From the NCBI RefSeq assembly GCF_023343835.1, contig NC_064437.1:46406967-46470966 (forward strand): a stretch of 64,000 nt of DNA, read 5' to 3'. Under the pieces are notes generated by a model. That model did not search any database and was not told the origin of the DNA. It saw nothing but the letters and a program-made list of their open reading frames with translations. Of the stretch, positions 1-13,800 are shown in pieces (position 1 is the first letter of the stretch; every line of letters begins with the position of its first letter). A program made the translations under genes and the position numbers. This DNA comes from Lagopus muta (lineage: Eukaryota; Chordata; Aves; Galliformes; Phasianidae).

Positions 1-421
1 GTCAAGGTGGAAGTTACCTTTTTCTTAAGTGCACTGTATATTCCAAGATACTTTTGGAACTAAAGTAGTACTAGTAGAATGACTTAGGTGTAAATATTCA
101 AATCTGTATTTATGATCAAGCTACATAATTTACAGAGATAAATCAGTATTCGTGATCTTTTCAGGAAAAGATTGAAAACAAAGACTTCACAGGTAACAGG
201 AAATGGTGGAAAGAGGTGTTTCTTATCACATAGTTTTGTACCTATATGGCAAATTGGTATCTTGTATTCAGTGATATTCCAAAGCAATTCTTAAACTAAT
301 TTGTTTTTACAAATTGAGAAAGTTTATTTTCTCTAATGTAAACATAAATTGCCATCCATTCCAGTGGATTTTTGGTATAACTCCGGGATTGCCCTTGCTC
401 CTTTAGAGTTGTGTAGGGTTG

Positions 422-456
422 TTATTATTATTATTATTATTACTATTATTATTATT
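422..456. repeat. (TTA)n microsatellite
   Basis: About eleven TTA/TTATTA units with one interruption (TAC), inside the upstream PPP3CB intron. Simple repeat with no coding content. Confidence 0.9.
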
Positions 457-1818
457 GTAACTGGGAATGTGCAGTATGTAGAAGTTAAAATGCTGCATTA
501 TTCTCATCTATTCCACAGTATTTTAATAGGAATTCAAGCAACTATTTTTTTTAAAGAGTATCTCTGGAAATGAAGGTTTTATGTAACGTTAAGGCAGAGT
601 GTAGGCAACTGATACATCTGCTGTGTCTGGTTTGTGTTGGCCAGGAAATGAGAAGTACTAAACTTAATTCACTTGGACAAATTCTGTTCTAACACCATCT
701 TTTCCTAAATTGCTAGTTTTCCTAGCATTCACTTCAATATAGGTAAACCTACTTGCGTAGTGCTTAATAACCATTGTTGTTCATCAGTATCTAGCACTGT
801 GCAAGTTGGTTTACTGCTAGGTACTGTTTTCAATTAGAATTTATTAGAATAGGTGATTAGAGGCATGGCAGATAGAAGGGGAGGCAGTAAGCTGTTAGCA
901 ACGTTGAAACTCAGCTACAGTTTAGATCTTAATTACAAGTATTTTGCTTGACTGGTCTGCTCAAGTAGGTTAGTTTGAATTTGAAATCCTCATAACCTTA
1001 CGTTATAGATTTGACTTTTAGATCTAAAACAATAAGCAACAGAAAAATCTCAAACCTCAGAAATGACCACGTTAGTCATGGTTACTTATTACAGTAGAAC
1101 CAGTAAGCTAGATTTTTCTTCATGTTACATGAAGTTATCCACCAAGACTGTTACAAGCAGAGCTCTTCATGCTCTAGGCTTTGTTGTTGGTTCAACCAAG
1201 CAGTTTATGAGACTTTGTAAATATGACTTGCTAGATTTGTCTTTTGTAGTTTAAATTTCACGTTTTGGTTCCCAGGGATACTCATTTAAGTGTAAAATAT
1301 GGTGAGAAATTGACGTACAAGTTTAACTTCAGGGAGTTAACTGTGAAAAGAAAAGTATTTTCTTATTAGCAGAACACTGATAGTATTACTTTAGAACATC
1401 CTGCTTGGTAACTTAATGAAGCTCACTAATACATTTTAATCTTCAGAAAGTTAATCTCAAATAGATTTTCTTTTTAACCATACCACAACTTTAACATTAA
1501 TTGACATCTTATGTTGCTTTCTTTAAAGAAAAAGAAATAATCTCATAGAAATGTACAGTTTAAAACGTAAATGAAGTTCCAGTAATCAGTGTTTCTCTTG
1601 GTATACTTTGACTTGATAAATTGTAATAGTTAAAATGTAGGAGAAGTTTCACTTAAGCTTAAAAACAACCCCCAGAACCTTAATTATAATTTTAAATAAT
1701 TTTAATCTAATCTGGCGTAGCGTTCTATATTAAATTGATCATTGCCTTTTCTGCTGTGCGATATTACACTCTTCATCTTTCTCATTCATTTTGCATGCAT
1801 CTGCTCACTTCTGTACAG

Positions 1819-1848
1819 CCACTGTAGAGGCAATTGAGGCTGAAAAAG
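1819..1848 (+). CDS. PPP3CB: PPP3CB 30-nt cassette exon ([10 protein letters not shown])
   Basis: A microexon preceded by a TTCTGTACAG acceptor and followed by the donor GTATGA. It adds exactly ten residues (frame CC ACT GTA ... AAA G), so skipping keeps the frame. The equivalent ten-residue block is alternatively spliced in mammalian calcineurin A genes, between the calmodulin-binding and autoinhibitory regions. Alternative use here is inferred from that and from its 30-nt length. Confidence 0.9.
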
Positions 1849-3712
1849 GTATGATCAGAGTCTTTGCCATTGGCAGAGATCTGTGGTGTCTGGGAGGGAA
1901 TTCAAAAGTACTGTGTGGGTGTGTTTTACTTTCAACTTGCACAAGCAGAGATGAATCAACTGTATTGATTCATCCCTTTTACATGTAACATTCATTTCTG
2001 GCTCCAGGATGATGATTATCTTTAATATTTTAGGGATGTTCTTGGGGTTTTCTTGGTCTTTTTTGTTTATTTTTACAAAATATGCAGTAGGTTTTTGTAT
2101 AATAGCATGTTGTGATACGTGGTGTTGTCTTGAAGTCCTTATGATGATAGTGTTTAGTGGTTTTTTTTCTGCATTCAACTGCAAGATTTTGTTTGGGGGG
2201 GCTGGTTACGTGTGGAAGGAGGGTTATTTATGCATGCTTTTCTCATAAAATCTATTTTTAATGGCTTTGAACATATATATATTTTTTAAATTTCCGTAAC
2301 ACATCTGATAATGCAAGACATACAAATGTAATGTGGTTTTTTTTCCTATGGATTTTATACATAATTTGATGACCAAATTTATTTCTTGTATATATGCCAT
2401 CCTGCCAGTACAAGGCATATTAAACTCCATGGATTATTGGTGCTTCTGTGCTAAATAAGCTGTTATCTGTGCACCCTTTTTAGCTGTGTTGAGTAAAATG
2501 CCATCCAGTTATTTGGTATTCAAGTACTCAACTTCAGACTGTTGAAGTTTTATTCAAAGATGCTTTAGTTTCCTCTTGCTCAATATTCAATGAAGTGAAT
2601 GACAAACAGCATAGCAATTGGGAGAGCTGCCTTTGTGGCCTTTGTGTGCTTTCAGATTTGGTTGTGAAGCACTAATTAATAACTTTATCATTTGTTTTTT
2701 AATTAAGGAAGTCAGATCTCCAAAACTATAAACAAGGGCCGTATTCTGTTCTCTCACACACATGTAAGATGTTCCGTTGTTGTGAGTGAAAGCTGTGCTC
2801 ATGTCTCCAAAGAATTATTCCATCCCAAAGAACTCAGTCTTACCATGTGGTTAGCTGTTTTCAGGTCTGAAGTAAACTACAGACCTCGTTCACTAAAATA
2901 ATCAGTAGAAAAATTATACTTGTTTTCTATATGCATCTTAAATACGTATGTATTTAGATGGTGCCATTGTTAAACACAGTGCTAACCCAGTGACTGTGGT
3001 CGTGTCCATTTCCATCATCCATGTGATTAGCACAGAATGTGACCCATATCCTGCAGTTTTGCCTGCATGAAAACCGCAGGATCAGGCCATCAATGTGTAT
3101 GCAGGACGTAAACCTCTGATTACTTTTGTGACCCTTTGCTTCTTTGCCTCCGCTGCACTCGCTGTGCTGCTTGCATCTCACTGGCATTCCCCTGAGACAT
3201 AGGGATGTTAAGCTGAGCTTGGCAGCGGGAGCAAAGGGTGTTCAGAGCCAGCCACCCTAGAGACATGCAGAAGCAATCAAGTGGGCTTAAGCACCTTGAT
3301 TCCTCCTTGCTGAATATTTGCCATACTCTGTGCCTTTTGTTATAAACTCAGGTCACGAGAACCATTGAGTGTATCAGGAGAGCAGCTTAGAGCAGCTTTT
3401 ACTAGTACAGATACAGAGCCATACATTTACGTGGCTGATTTCCTACCTGTGTTTAAGCATCATTTATTAGAAAAAGTATATGCTTTCGACTTCTTTTTCC
3501 ATTACTGACATATCAAATTTGCATTTTGTTAAGCAATACGAGGATTCTCTCCGCAACATAAAATCTGCAGTTTTGAAGAAGCAAAAGGTTTGGATAGGAT
3601 CAATGAGAGAATGCCACCAAGAAAAGATGCTCTTCAGCAAGATGGTATTAATACTATAAACACAACAAATGCCAATGGAAACAATGGAACTGGCAACAAC
3701 AATGCACAGTGA
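1819..3712 (+). CDS. PPP3CB: Calcineurin A beta (serine/threonine phosphatase 2B catalytic subunit), C-terminal part only
   Basis: This is the 3' end of the gene for the Ca2+/calmodulin-dependent protein phosphatase catalytic subunit beta, a cytoplasmic enzyme that dephosphorylates NFAT and other substrates and pairs with calcineurin B. Two coding exons lie in the window, 1819-1848 and 3534-3712, and their phases join exactly (G|CA = Ala). The joined protein reads [10 protein letters not shown], then [32 protein letters not shown] and a tail rich in Asn and Thr ending [17 protein letters not shown] to MPPRKD is the family's autoinhibitory segment, which blocks the active site until calmodulin binds. 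The catalytic, CnB-binding and calmodulin-binding exons lie upstream of the window. The ending NNNAQ compares with NHTAQ in the human beta isoform, which favours beta over alpha or gamma. Positions 1-1818 look like the preceding AT-rich intron; no other exon was found there. Confidence 0.95.
3534..3712 (+). CDS. PPP3CB: PPP3CB terminal coding exon with autoinhibitory domain
   Basis: The acceptor ...TTTTGTTAAG precedes the exon and the stop TGA is at 3710-3712. It encodes 59 residues: the autoinhibitory segment ([20 protein letters not shown]) and an Asn-rich C-terminal tail. The tail differs most from the human protein, as expected for a disordered end. Confidence 0.95.
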
Positions 3713-5215
3713 CCACGTCAACTTCTGGTTTACTCACTTATGTCTTGCCTGAGAATTCCTAGATTACTGCTTTTTGATGTGACAACAGACGAAATAGCCA
3801 GGGGGGTCAGCGAGGTGACTGCTTATCAGGAGGTGGAGCACCATCTGCCTGACCCTGCTGAAGAACAGCATCGTGCTTTGAGACAACAGCCCCTCTCTTC
3901 ACGTGGTGACCGACCTCCTGGGAGCATCCTTTGTGTATTCAGGCTGCTGCGTCTGCAGAAGAGCTGGGAGGAAGGCAGCGGGCTGTTATCACTAAAGCAC
4001 CCCTAGACTAGCGTCTTATGCTTGTTGTTGTCAACACTTTACGTTTACAAATGGGATTTTTCTTTCAGTAGAGGTAGCTTGTTTGTTTGTTTGTTTGTTT
4101 TTTAAATCAGACTTTCAGATACGACCCTAAGAGCTAACTATTTATTAATGGACATCGGTTTCATGAATTGTCTTTAAAACAATAGATTAGAATGGTCTTA
4201 AAATTTCTGAGGCTGCAAAAAAAAACAACTGTATTTTAAATAGAAAAAAATGCCAAAAAAAATCTCAGTTGGTCATTCTGTAAAAAGCTGACCTCAGGTT
4301 TACTCCTTAGATGTTGCTGATTCTATATTGTATTCACTGTATTTTTTAGTTACAGCTTATTGGAAGATTTCTATGTAGGAATGTTTATTACTTGAACACA
4401 GATTTTAAAAAATATTTAATTTAGAAACATTTTTGCCCAGCTTTTTCAAGACTCTCCCCCACCTTGAACTTTAAAAAAAAAGAAAAAAAAAATTATATAT
4501 ACTAATTTTAAAAGTAAGAAAAATATGGGAGTGTTAATTTTAAGGTACTTTTAATTGAACTTTGTACATTGTTTAAGTAAATTTTGATTCATATCAAGTC
4601 TGTAAAGCTTGGCATTGTATTTTGTGTATGCATGTTTTCATTTTGCAAATACTTAATATATAGACCTATGCTGTACATCTATAGGTTACGTAGATGTTAT
4701 GGGTACTTTTAGTTTATTGTGAGTACTGCGGTTGCATAAGTAGCTAGTAATCACTGGGCTGAATAGCTGCAAGCTTGTCATTATTTTTTAAGCTGTAAAG
4801 GAAACTGAAACTGTATCGGACATAGGTTTTGTTCTAGGCGAAGCAGCGCGTAATCAATTGCTCTGTTCAACTGCTAAGGCATTAGTGAAAGTGTAAACTC
4901 GAGACTGCATGTATTTTGATATCTACAGGACTGCTTGGTTAAAATAAAAATTGAAGCCCTGTGCTAATTTGTTCACAAATAATGGACTGTACTGATTGCC
5001 ACTGTACTTTGTTAATATTTTGACATTTGCTACGTGTCCTTCTCATCCCCTGGAACACAACTTGAAACTTATGTCACTAGAGTTCATCTCCTTTTTTTGT
5101 TTGCCATGAAGTACGATCTGTACATACCCCGTCTGAGTTGGAATTTTATGCATGTTCTGAACTATTCAAGTATTTTATAAACAGTAGCACACAATAAATT
5201 TTGTGCATGGGCTGC
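3713..5215 (+). other. PPP3CB: PPP3CB 3' UTR
   Basis: An AT-rich untranslated region of about 1.5 kb following the PPP3CB stop. It contains a (GTTT)n run at 4081-4100 and several A-rich stretches (4217-4262, 4470-4495). A possible proximal AATAAA is at 4943-4948 and the likely main one is at 5193-5198. The exact cleavage position is inferred. Confidence 0.8.
5193..5198 (+). terminator. PPP3CB: PPP3CB polyadenylation signal AATAAA
   Basis: A canonical AATAAA about 1480 bases after the stop, followed by GT-rich sequence (TTTTGTGCATGG, CCTGTGTATTGG) typical of a downstream element. An earlier AATAAA at 4943-4948 could give a shorter mRNA. Confidence 0.75.
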
Positions 5216-7649
5216 GGCTCCTATCCCTGTGTATTGGTTTTATTTGGCATACTGGGGTCTCATCTGACCCTGAAAATTGGTTAGAAATGCTCTTCCAAAT
5301 CTAAGCTATTGAAGGAATAGCCAACGAGGTGAGATTTAGCTTGCGGAGAAATCATTTAACGTAAATACTATTCTATTTCATTTTTTTTAATCGTTATTTC
5401 TCATGTATTGAATATCTGAGCATCTTCTGTCTGCCAGTCTCCATTGCTGGGTAGTGCAGCCATGAGGACGGCCATGTCCCACGTGTGTCACTTTGAGCTG
5501 AGGGCTGTGGTGCTGGTGGAGCCTGGGGCGCACTGGGGGTGGGATGGGGCTGTTTCGACAGTCGAGGCAGATACCTGATTTAGGGCTTTTCGTGTGTTCT
5601 CTGTAAGTAGGACAAGCTGCTGAGCGAGATGAGAACACAACTGATGTGACACTAATGGAGTTTTAATGTTTGCTTTTACTTTATTGCAGATGCGTTGTAA
5701 CTGGAAACTGTTCTCAAAGTCTGTGCGCAGAAGTTCAAGTTAACAAATGGTAAGTTGTTTTTTTTCTGAAACCCACAGCCGTGAGCTGTGCAGTCTGTGT
5801 GCAGTGTGTCAGAGCAGAACAGCCACCTGGTGGTGCAGTACAGCCCAGGTTTTACATAGTGAGCATTGTGATGGGACCTTCCTTCTAAGCACCAACAGCA
5901 TTTCCCAAGACCGCATATTCATGGTTTGATACTGCAGTCTTCATTCTCAGTGTTCTGGCTAGCTCAAATTGTATGCGCAGAGAAAATACAAATCTTTGTG
6001 AGAAAAGGCCTTGCTGTCTGACGGAGAACTGGCTCTCATGTGGCAGGCATTGCTGTGCAACAGCTCTGCTCACATCCCTGAGAATCCCCTTCCAGCTGTT
6101 GTCAGTAGCAGTGTTTGCCAGATATGAGGGTAGAGGTGCAGTAAATGTTATTGTCAAGTTATTGTCAAGCTGTTTGTCATACAGTGTACATTCTGTCAGC
6201 CTTTAAGCAAGTAGTCAGGTAAAAGAATTGTGCCTGTGAGCTTTTTCTGTTTAGAAAGTAATCCCTCCTTGTTTGCTGCTGTTTCTGAAAGGTAGAGTCT
6301 GGAGCTGTCTCTAATTCTTGCATTGTTGAAGAGGAAAAAAAGGTATCCTGCCTCTCAGAAAACTGTAAGTTGTTTCGCTTTGTTTTCCGCTTCCAGGATT
6401 TTAAGTGGGAGGAAGGTTCTGCATATCCTTAGCGTTAGTCTGTTCTCAGTGGGGAGGGGGAAATGCTTGGCAATAGCTCTGCCAGCCCACGGATGCAACA
6501 GCAAAGCAAAGAGCTGTGGTTTCTGCAGTGCTGCTGTCTGCAAGGAGAAGAGCTGGGAGGTGGTGGGGGTGGGGAGGTGTTCTGGCTGTTCTGAGAAATG
6601 TGAATGCATTTTAGCGAATCTGAAAAGCAGGCCTGAAAGTACAGAATGTGTTTGAGGATGGTTTTTTGGCCTCCTGTTCAATAGAGCTTTGTGCTGCTGA
6701 GATTCTTGCTGCCACCTGCTGAGCTGAGCCAGGAAGGCAGCCCAGTTCGCATTGTCTGCGCACATTTAGTTCAGTGGCAGACATAATGCTGAATGTTTAA
6801 TAGAAGTGAAAATACTTGAGGGATTTTTGCATGGTGGATTTTTTTATCTGTTACTGTTTTACAAATACTTTTATGTACGTGTGTACAATGAAAGATTTGC
6901 CATATAAGAATGGATTCTACCAGCTGCTACTGGTTTTGTTAGAGGGGTAAGAAAAAAAGAGCTTTGCTTTTTGTGTGTGAGGCCTATATATGATATTCAC
7001 TAGTTAAAGCATTGCTTGGGAATGTTAGGAAACTCATTGTTAGCTGCTGGACTTCATGCTTCCATTAAATTTACGGCTGGGGACAGATTCAGTGTGGTTT
7101 TCTATAAAAACAAATGCACTACTCAAAGCTTTTTTCCTTAATCCTCTGAAACCATTGCTGCATCATTTGTATTGTGTGTGTCGCTGTCACTTTCAACTTG
7201 GATTAACACATGCTCTGTAGTGTTAGTGTTTGCTTACAGCAAATTACTGAACAATGAGAGAACAATATAACCCACTTTTTTACAAGGCGGTACTTCAAAA
7301 TTAGATTTGAAATTGCTTCTCCTTTCTATTGCTGCCTTAAGCACAATGCTAACTACCTCCTAATCATAACTAATTTAAGAACTTACATAGAGAAGGCATA
7401 GTCATCTTCTGCCAAGGTGCTTAAACTGTACAGTGTGGCTTAAACTGAGCACTTGCTGCTTTTTTCAGCGTTAGGAGGGGAAGACAGAAAAGAATTCTTA
7501 TTAGAGAACCTTTTTTTTTTGTCGTCTGCAGTTAGCTCTGTAGTTAAGTTTAGAGATTTCAAGGAAGTAATTGTGCAGGAGTTTGTAAGAGGGGAGGTGG
7601 TTTTGTCTGGGTAAAAAAACAAGCAAACAAACAAACCTAAGGCTTAGGG
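5216..7649. other. Intergenic region between convergent PPP3CB and ANXA7
   Basis: A 2.4-kb gap between the two 3' ends. No CDS is recognised. It has a GC-richer patch at about 5440-5580 and a 60-nt segment with good splice signals at 5690-5749 (see findings). The longest open frames (6323-6655 on +, 6355-6765 on -) overlap each other, resemble no known family and are probably chance. In human the MSS51 gene lies between ANXA7 and PPP3CB; no recognisable MSS51 sequence is seen here. Confidence 0.6.
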
Positions 7650-7669
7650 CTAGTAGACAAGATATATCT

Positions 7670-7675
7670 TTTATT
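7670..7675 (-). terminator. ANXA7: ANXA7 polyadenylation signal AATAAA
   Basis: TTTATT on the + strand is AATAAA on the gene strand, 193 bases beyond the ANXA7 stop codon. This implies a short 3' UTR of roughly 200 nt ending near 7650. Confidence 0.7.
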
Positions 7676-7867
7676 ATACAATAAAGAGTAATATGTGCTG
7701 TAAATTAAGGCAAGTGTAAGTGCAAAAAGCTTAATGAATCACCAAGAAGGCGTGTTTGATTATATGTTATTCTTTTACGCTCAAGAGTAGTCAGTGTCTG
7801 CATGAAGCATGTTACATGTCCTTCGGTTTGTTTTAAAAAAGAAAACAAACAACCAGGTAACTGTCTT

Positions 7868-10800
7868 CTATTGACCAACAATTGCCAGTAGCAAACGCCT
7901 GTAATCGCCGCTTGTATCACTTGCTATCATTGTAGCCAGAGTCTTCTGATACATTTCTGTGAACTTCTGTTTAATTTGCACCAGATCGATCTGTGCAAAG
8001 AAGATAAAAGAAAGTGTGAGACTTAAATACAAAGTATGATTTTAACTCCTAGATATAAGTGTGCATCTCTTTCCTCACGCTGAACACAAGTCAAGGGTGC
8101 AGTGTGCAACTGATCAGTTCTGTAATTTGTACAAGCCAACTGGTCCCTCTACAGCTGCTCCCAAAGCAGAGGCTGGCTTGTTCCTTGCTTTGGTAGCATG
8201 GTAGTATCCTAACTTCATAGAGTTGAAGTTGAGATGCTTTTCTGCTACATGGGCAAACAACCACAGTGAGGAAGGAAGACAAGCAGCATTGCTATTTAGC
8301 CAGAGACTTAAATTCTATGAAACCTGTCTTCAAAACTTTGTTCATCTAAATCTGAAATGGATGGAAGCTTTACTGCAATGCATGATTGCTACAGCTGTGA
8401 AAGAAGGACTGCATAAAAAGGTGGTTAGAGAAGATAGACCTCACAAGGAGTGGAAGGCTACAGAGGAGAAGGTTTCTTACCTCACTGCGAGTGACTACAA
8501 TTCTGATGAGGGTAGAATCATCTGTGCCAGCTCCTTTCATAGAATGATAAAGCCTTTCTGCAAAAAAGGCTGGGCGATCGAAGGCGCATTGCACTGCAAG
8601 AAGGTATATTCTTAGGATTAGTTCCAGTATTGTACAGTGATACTGGCAGGATCAGTTCAGGATTTATGTTGTAGTCAGCTGCAGGTAGCTGTCAATACAG
8701 ATTCTGTTATTCTGGATTACAGGAACTGTTTTGCTAAAGTGGGTTTATTTTGAAGCTGAACAAATGAGTTATTACTTCACAAGAAAAGTTGTAGATATTA
8801 CCAGTTAACTTTTCTGAAAGTGCTTTTTACAGGTGACTGAAACCTTAATTCTCAAACAGGTTGTTTCCAGTTCTTTTCCTTACATAGCTGGTACCAGGAT
8901 ATGAGCACTTTTACTGGTGTTCCATTGCTAGGCCCCCAGTAACAAAAGTACAAAAGTAAATAGTTTTCATTCACAAATAGCTACAGAATCTGCTAAATCT
9001 GTTAGATTTTTTTTACTGTTTTTTTTTTTCTTCTATGTGATCCTCAGGGATCATTTTTTCCTGCAGAACTTCAGTAGAATATAATCTGGGAAGAACTTAT
9101 TTAGTATGATAGCCTTTAATCACTATGGCTGCAGAAATGCTGTCAGTTTGGTAAACAGTGGTAGAGCTGGTGTGCAGAGTACTGGTTTCACTTCAGTAAC
9201 TCATACTGATCTTGTCAGAAGTCATAACAAATTTGAAATGCTTTTCTATAAGTTGGCAGGGATTAGTGAAATCAGAACAGGTCTTCTCTTCTGGTAATGT
9301 TCTCCTCAGAAATGTTGAGCTTTTGAGGGGTAAGTGGTGGCAGAGGATTGTAGAGTGAACCATGCCTAAAAGTAGGTTCATGGTGGGTCTGAGATCACAT
9401 GTGGGGTGGTTCAGCTATCTCTGCCTCTGTTAGTGGCACTGGCTTCATTTTGCAGGGCTCTGAAACACAGAACCACCGGTGCTAAGCAGTGTCCCTTGCT
9501 TCTGTGTAGTCACATGTCTTTCTAGACAAGTAGTTTCTGTGTAACCTTCTCTGGTTTCAAACCCCCAGCTAGATGTCTGTTTCCTCCAAGTGCAAAGTGA
9601 ATAATCTGAATAATTAAAGTTACTTTTGTAGTAATAGGGTCTCAGATTGTATATTCATTTGCCATATGGCCAGTGCTGAATTGGATTCTTCCTCAATTAC
9701 TTTTAGAAAATTAAATTCTTAGGGGATAAGAGTAAGGAAGAAAGTATCACTTACAAATAGCCTTCAAGCCACGTTCCACATTTCCAGAAAATTCTCGATC
9801 AATGCTGCTTGCTAAGTCACGATTAGCAATCTACAAATAAATGAGATTAACTTGTGGATCACAAAATGCAGCAACATTTGGAACCTTAGTTCAAAATATG
9901 CTGACCAAACTCATTTGAAGTCAGTGAAGAATTCCTACCCTGGAATACGCCTCAGCTGTTGCTCTCAACTGGGGAAAACTTCTGCTTGCCAGCACCATAT
10001 TAAAGCAAGATTCATCCGTCCCGAGTTTTCCTTCACCTGCTTGGTAAAGACGCTGAGCATCTTCTTGAGCTTTTTGATAATCCACGGTTTGATTCTCATC
10101 CCGGTTACCCTAAAAGCAAGGTTAGCAGAAGTCAAAGGAAGTAGCACAGAGAAGCTGTGCTTTCGCTGCTTGGAGTACAGACCCCAAGCGTGTATCTCCG
10201 AAGCTTGAAGTAGGATGAGTGATACCAGTGAGAAATACATTACATTGCTTTAAAACTATTATTTGGATTAATATTTCTTAGAAAAAAATACAATTGTGGC
10301 CCAAAACTTTGTCCGTAGGGTTTGGTTTAAACTGTGGATATACTGCGTGTGTATTTGTATATATATACGTACACACTCATATGTTGCTTCACCCATAAAT
10401 ACATTTTCATCTGGTCTTTTTCAGGAACTGCACTCAATTCTGTTTTATTTAATAATGAAAGCTTTCTCTTGATTTGTTTCTAGGCTTCAAGTTGCAATGA
10501 ATCTTCCTAAATGAACTAATGAATTACCTTTCTGAATATGCACACCTGAAATATCTCAGGTCCTCTATTATATTTAGAATTGCTAATTTCAACTATGAAT
10601 GTATCCAGAAAATACTTACTATAGTTGTAATATGTCAAGTAGGGCTTATGTGACATTTTATGCGCTTTGGGATTTGCATTCTTGCTGCACAGTGCATGGA
10701 TGGATGCTGCTAAATGTATTGGCTGAGTAGGCTAAATACACACTCTTAAATACTATTGTGTCTGTAGCTGTTAATATAATATTTAAATTATGTGGTTGTC

Positions 10801-13800
10801 AGTTACTGTACTGGATTTATCAAAATAAAAATTAGCATGAGCTTCAAGCTTTGCTTTCTTGTGGACTTTGATTTTGTAACTCAAATGCCTGGTGAATAGC
10901 TGAGCTCTCATAAAGGTAGAAGCAAACAGAGTAGAGAAGAGTCGTAGAAATTCAAGGCAGGTGTATCAGAAAAATGTGGGAAGTTGCACATGCTGTGTAT
11001 TTCTTTCTAAACATGGATAACAGCAAGTTACTGTTCTTCAATACAAAAAGAGCCCCAGTAAATAACATGAGATAAGCAGCCTTCAGTGTTCACAGGAGTG
11101 TAGTGGTAGCACACGTGTACTGCTGGTTATCTGAAGGGAGGGTTACAATGTGATTTGGAAGGTGATGTTTTGCTTGAGGGAACTCTCACAGATATTTTAC
11201 GTGCTATAAGGGTCATCCTAACAAAATTACCCAAATAATGTTACGCAAAAAAAAAAGAAAAGCACCTGGCTTTAACAGCAGCATGGAGCACTGCTTACAG
11301 CATGTGCTATTTGATTGCATCTGCTCAAAGTATTTACACAGGTCTTCTGTGGGGAATACAGAGTGCTCGATTAAGTCGCTCAATCTGTCATATAGATAAG
11401 AAGGAATTCTTCCTTGAGGAGGAGTTGAGGTGTTGTATCTTGTTAGAAAGGAAATTAGTCTAGGGCTGGCTTCTGTCTCTGGCTAAGCAGGCACAGGCAA
11501 TTCATTTATGGAACAGTTATGGATATATGTAAGGAATGCACGTGCATGTCTTAAAAATAAAAATTGTCTCACTTGGCACATAGACACAAGTAACCGTTCA
11601 AAGTGTCCAGAAGTGTCTGCTCTGATGTCTTGTTCGATGTCCCTTCCAAATTCTGATTTATAGCAGTTCACTATTTCTCGTATTTCCTGGTTTGTCCTTG
11701 TGCAAAGGATCTCTATCAGCACTCTCTCCTGTGTGCCTGCTCCCTGTAGGCAAAGCAAAAGAAGGCATAACTACAAAGCACTACCTACTTCATTTTGTTT
11801 GACTGTAAAAATAAGCAATCAGCTGTTATTTTAAAAGAGGATACGATTCCTATTGTAAGAACAATATTCTAGTTGGTGTGAAAGCACCAAGTTCACCAAA
11901 TGCTGAACATGGAATGAAGATTTCTGAAATGCTCAGTTCTGCACTGGCTTAAAATAATACCCTGTCTACTATGGCAATGTCAGCCATAGGTAACAGAGTG
12001 TAGGTTTAAGAAGAAAATGAAAAAATAATTTGGCAACCTTATTCTGGGAACACATTGGAGGAAGGCAGAGCCTTCTGATAGCCCTTAAAGTCAGACATAT
12101 GCATGTAAATACTGTGAAGGTGCGTTTCTTATTCCAAAGGTGACTGGTTCCTCTGCATGGAGGACCAGCAGAAACTTTTCATAGCTGGTTTCCTCTCAGG
12201 ATAGAATTTATCTGGGGGTTCTGAGTACAGACACATCCACTGGCATGACCATCACTATTCGAGCAAGGATTACGTAGGCTTAAATCTATATGAACCTTCT
12301 AAGTAGTACTGTAACATGGTTAATTTTTTTAAATGGTTGTGTGGGTCTTGCTCCCACTAAAGCTAGATCTTCATTTGTGCTCCGTATTCTTTAGAGATCT
12401 GCATTGCTATCTGAGTTAAGTGACTTGTTTCCAGTAGTCAGCCACTGCCACTCGAGCAAGGAATTCAGGTAAGTTGGACGTACCAGTTTACCTGAGTTAG
12501 AAGGTTAAATCAGCTAGCTCACCTAACCCCTAATGTGGATTTAACACCCAAAGAGATTCTTGCATCCCCTGACCTTAAGAAAATACTCCTTCATTTTTGT
12601 CCTGTTAAAAAAAAATTAGGTTATCTAAAACTATCAGTTAGTAGCTATGGCTTGTTTCCAGCAGGGAGAGGTATGCAACTTCAGTGTAAACAGTGCTTAT
12701 TGGTTAAAAGAACTCTGGCTCTCATTAGGTTCTAGCAAAAAGAATGACCAAGAGAGGGGCAGAGAATAAAATTCAATCGTGCAGCATTCATTCCCTGCTG
12801 GACAGCTGCTGCAAACTGACCAATCCTGCAGTACTGGCACATGCAGCAGAGAAGAATTCTAATCTCAACAGTCCCTAGATTTGTTTTCCACAGGATTTTT
12901 CAACAGTGCAGAGATCAGGTATTTTGTTTTCTTGAATGAGCATTTTTAGATGGTTTTGAACTATTTTGTTCACAGGAGAACCATACCTTCATTGCATGAT
13001 GTAAACTCCAGGCATCATAGTAGGTTCTAGGCATGAAGAGTGCCAGGATCAGTTCTTCCACATTTCCACTTAATTCAGACTTCAGGTCTTTAATTAAATC
13101 CTGTCCAATTAGAAACACAAAAAGGGCATTGTTATATAATATGGGAGTTAGAAATTACTTTAAAACATTGTTCAAATGGCACAAATTTTCACACACACCC
13201 CCAGATTAGAGCAGCTGATGAGCTTCTGCTTTTGTTTGCTACAGCACATTACATTGTTATCCATCTCCTGAGAATCCCTAATAGCCACCAAGAGCACGGC
13301 CATCACTCCCCTCTTTGAGAATACTGGTAAAACAGATAGCAGTACACATCTGTAACTCTGTAGTGACTGGAGTGCTCACTGAGGAAGGAGTGCTGAGTTC
13401 AGTTCCTTCCTGCATCAAGTATTTCCAACCCTACAGCTCCAGCTGCTTGCAGAATTACTTATCGTATTTTAGATACAAACCAACAAGTTCGGCCTGGTGG
13501 GGAAAGAGCTGATTTTTTCAGGGGAGATTCAAGTTGGACATTATAAAAAATTTCTTCTCTGAAGGAGCAGCAGTGCACAGGAATGGACTGCCCAGGGAGG
13601 TGGTGGAGTCGCTGTCCCTGCAGGAGATGTGGGAATGTGGCACTGAGGGATGTGATCAGTGGGCACAGTGGTGACGTGTTGACGGTTGGACTTGATTTTC
13701 AAGGTCTTTTCTAACCATTAAGGATTCTGTGATTCTTTCAGAGCAGTGCTACTAAGCAGATAAAAATGTAACAGCAAAAAGCACAGAAAAGAAATGATTT

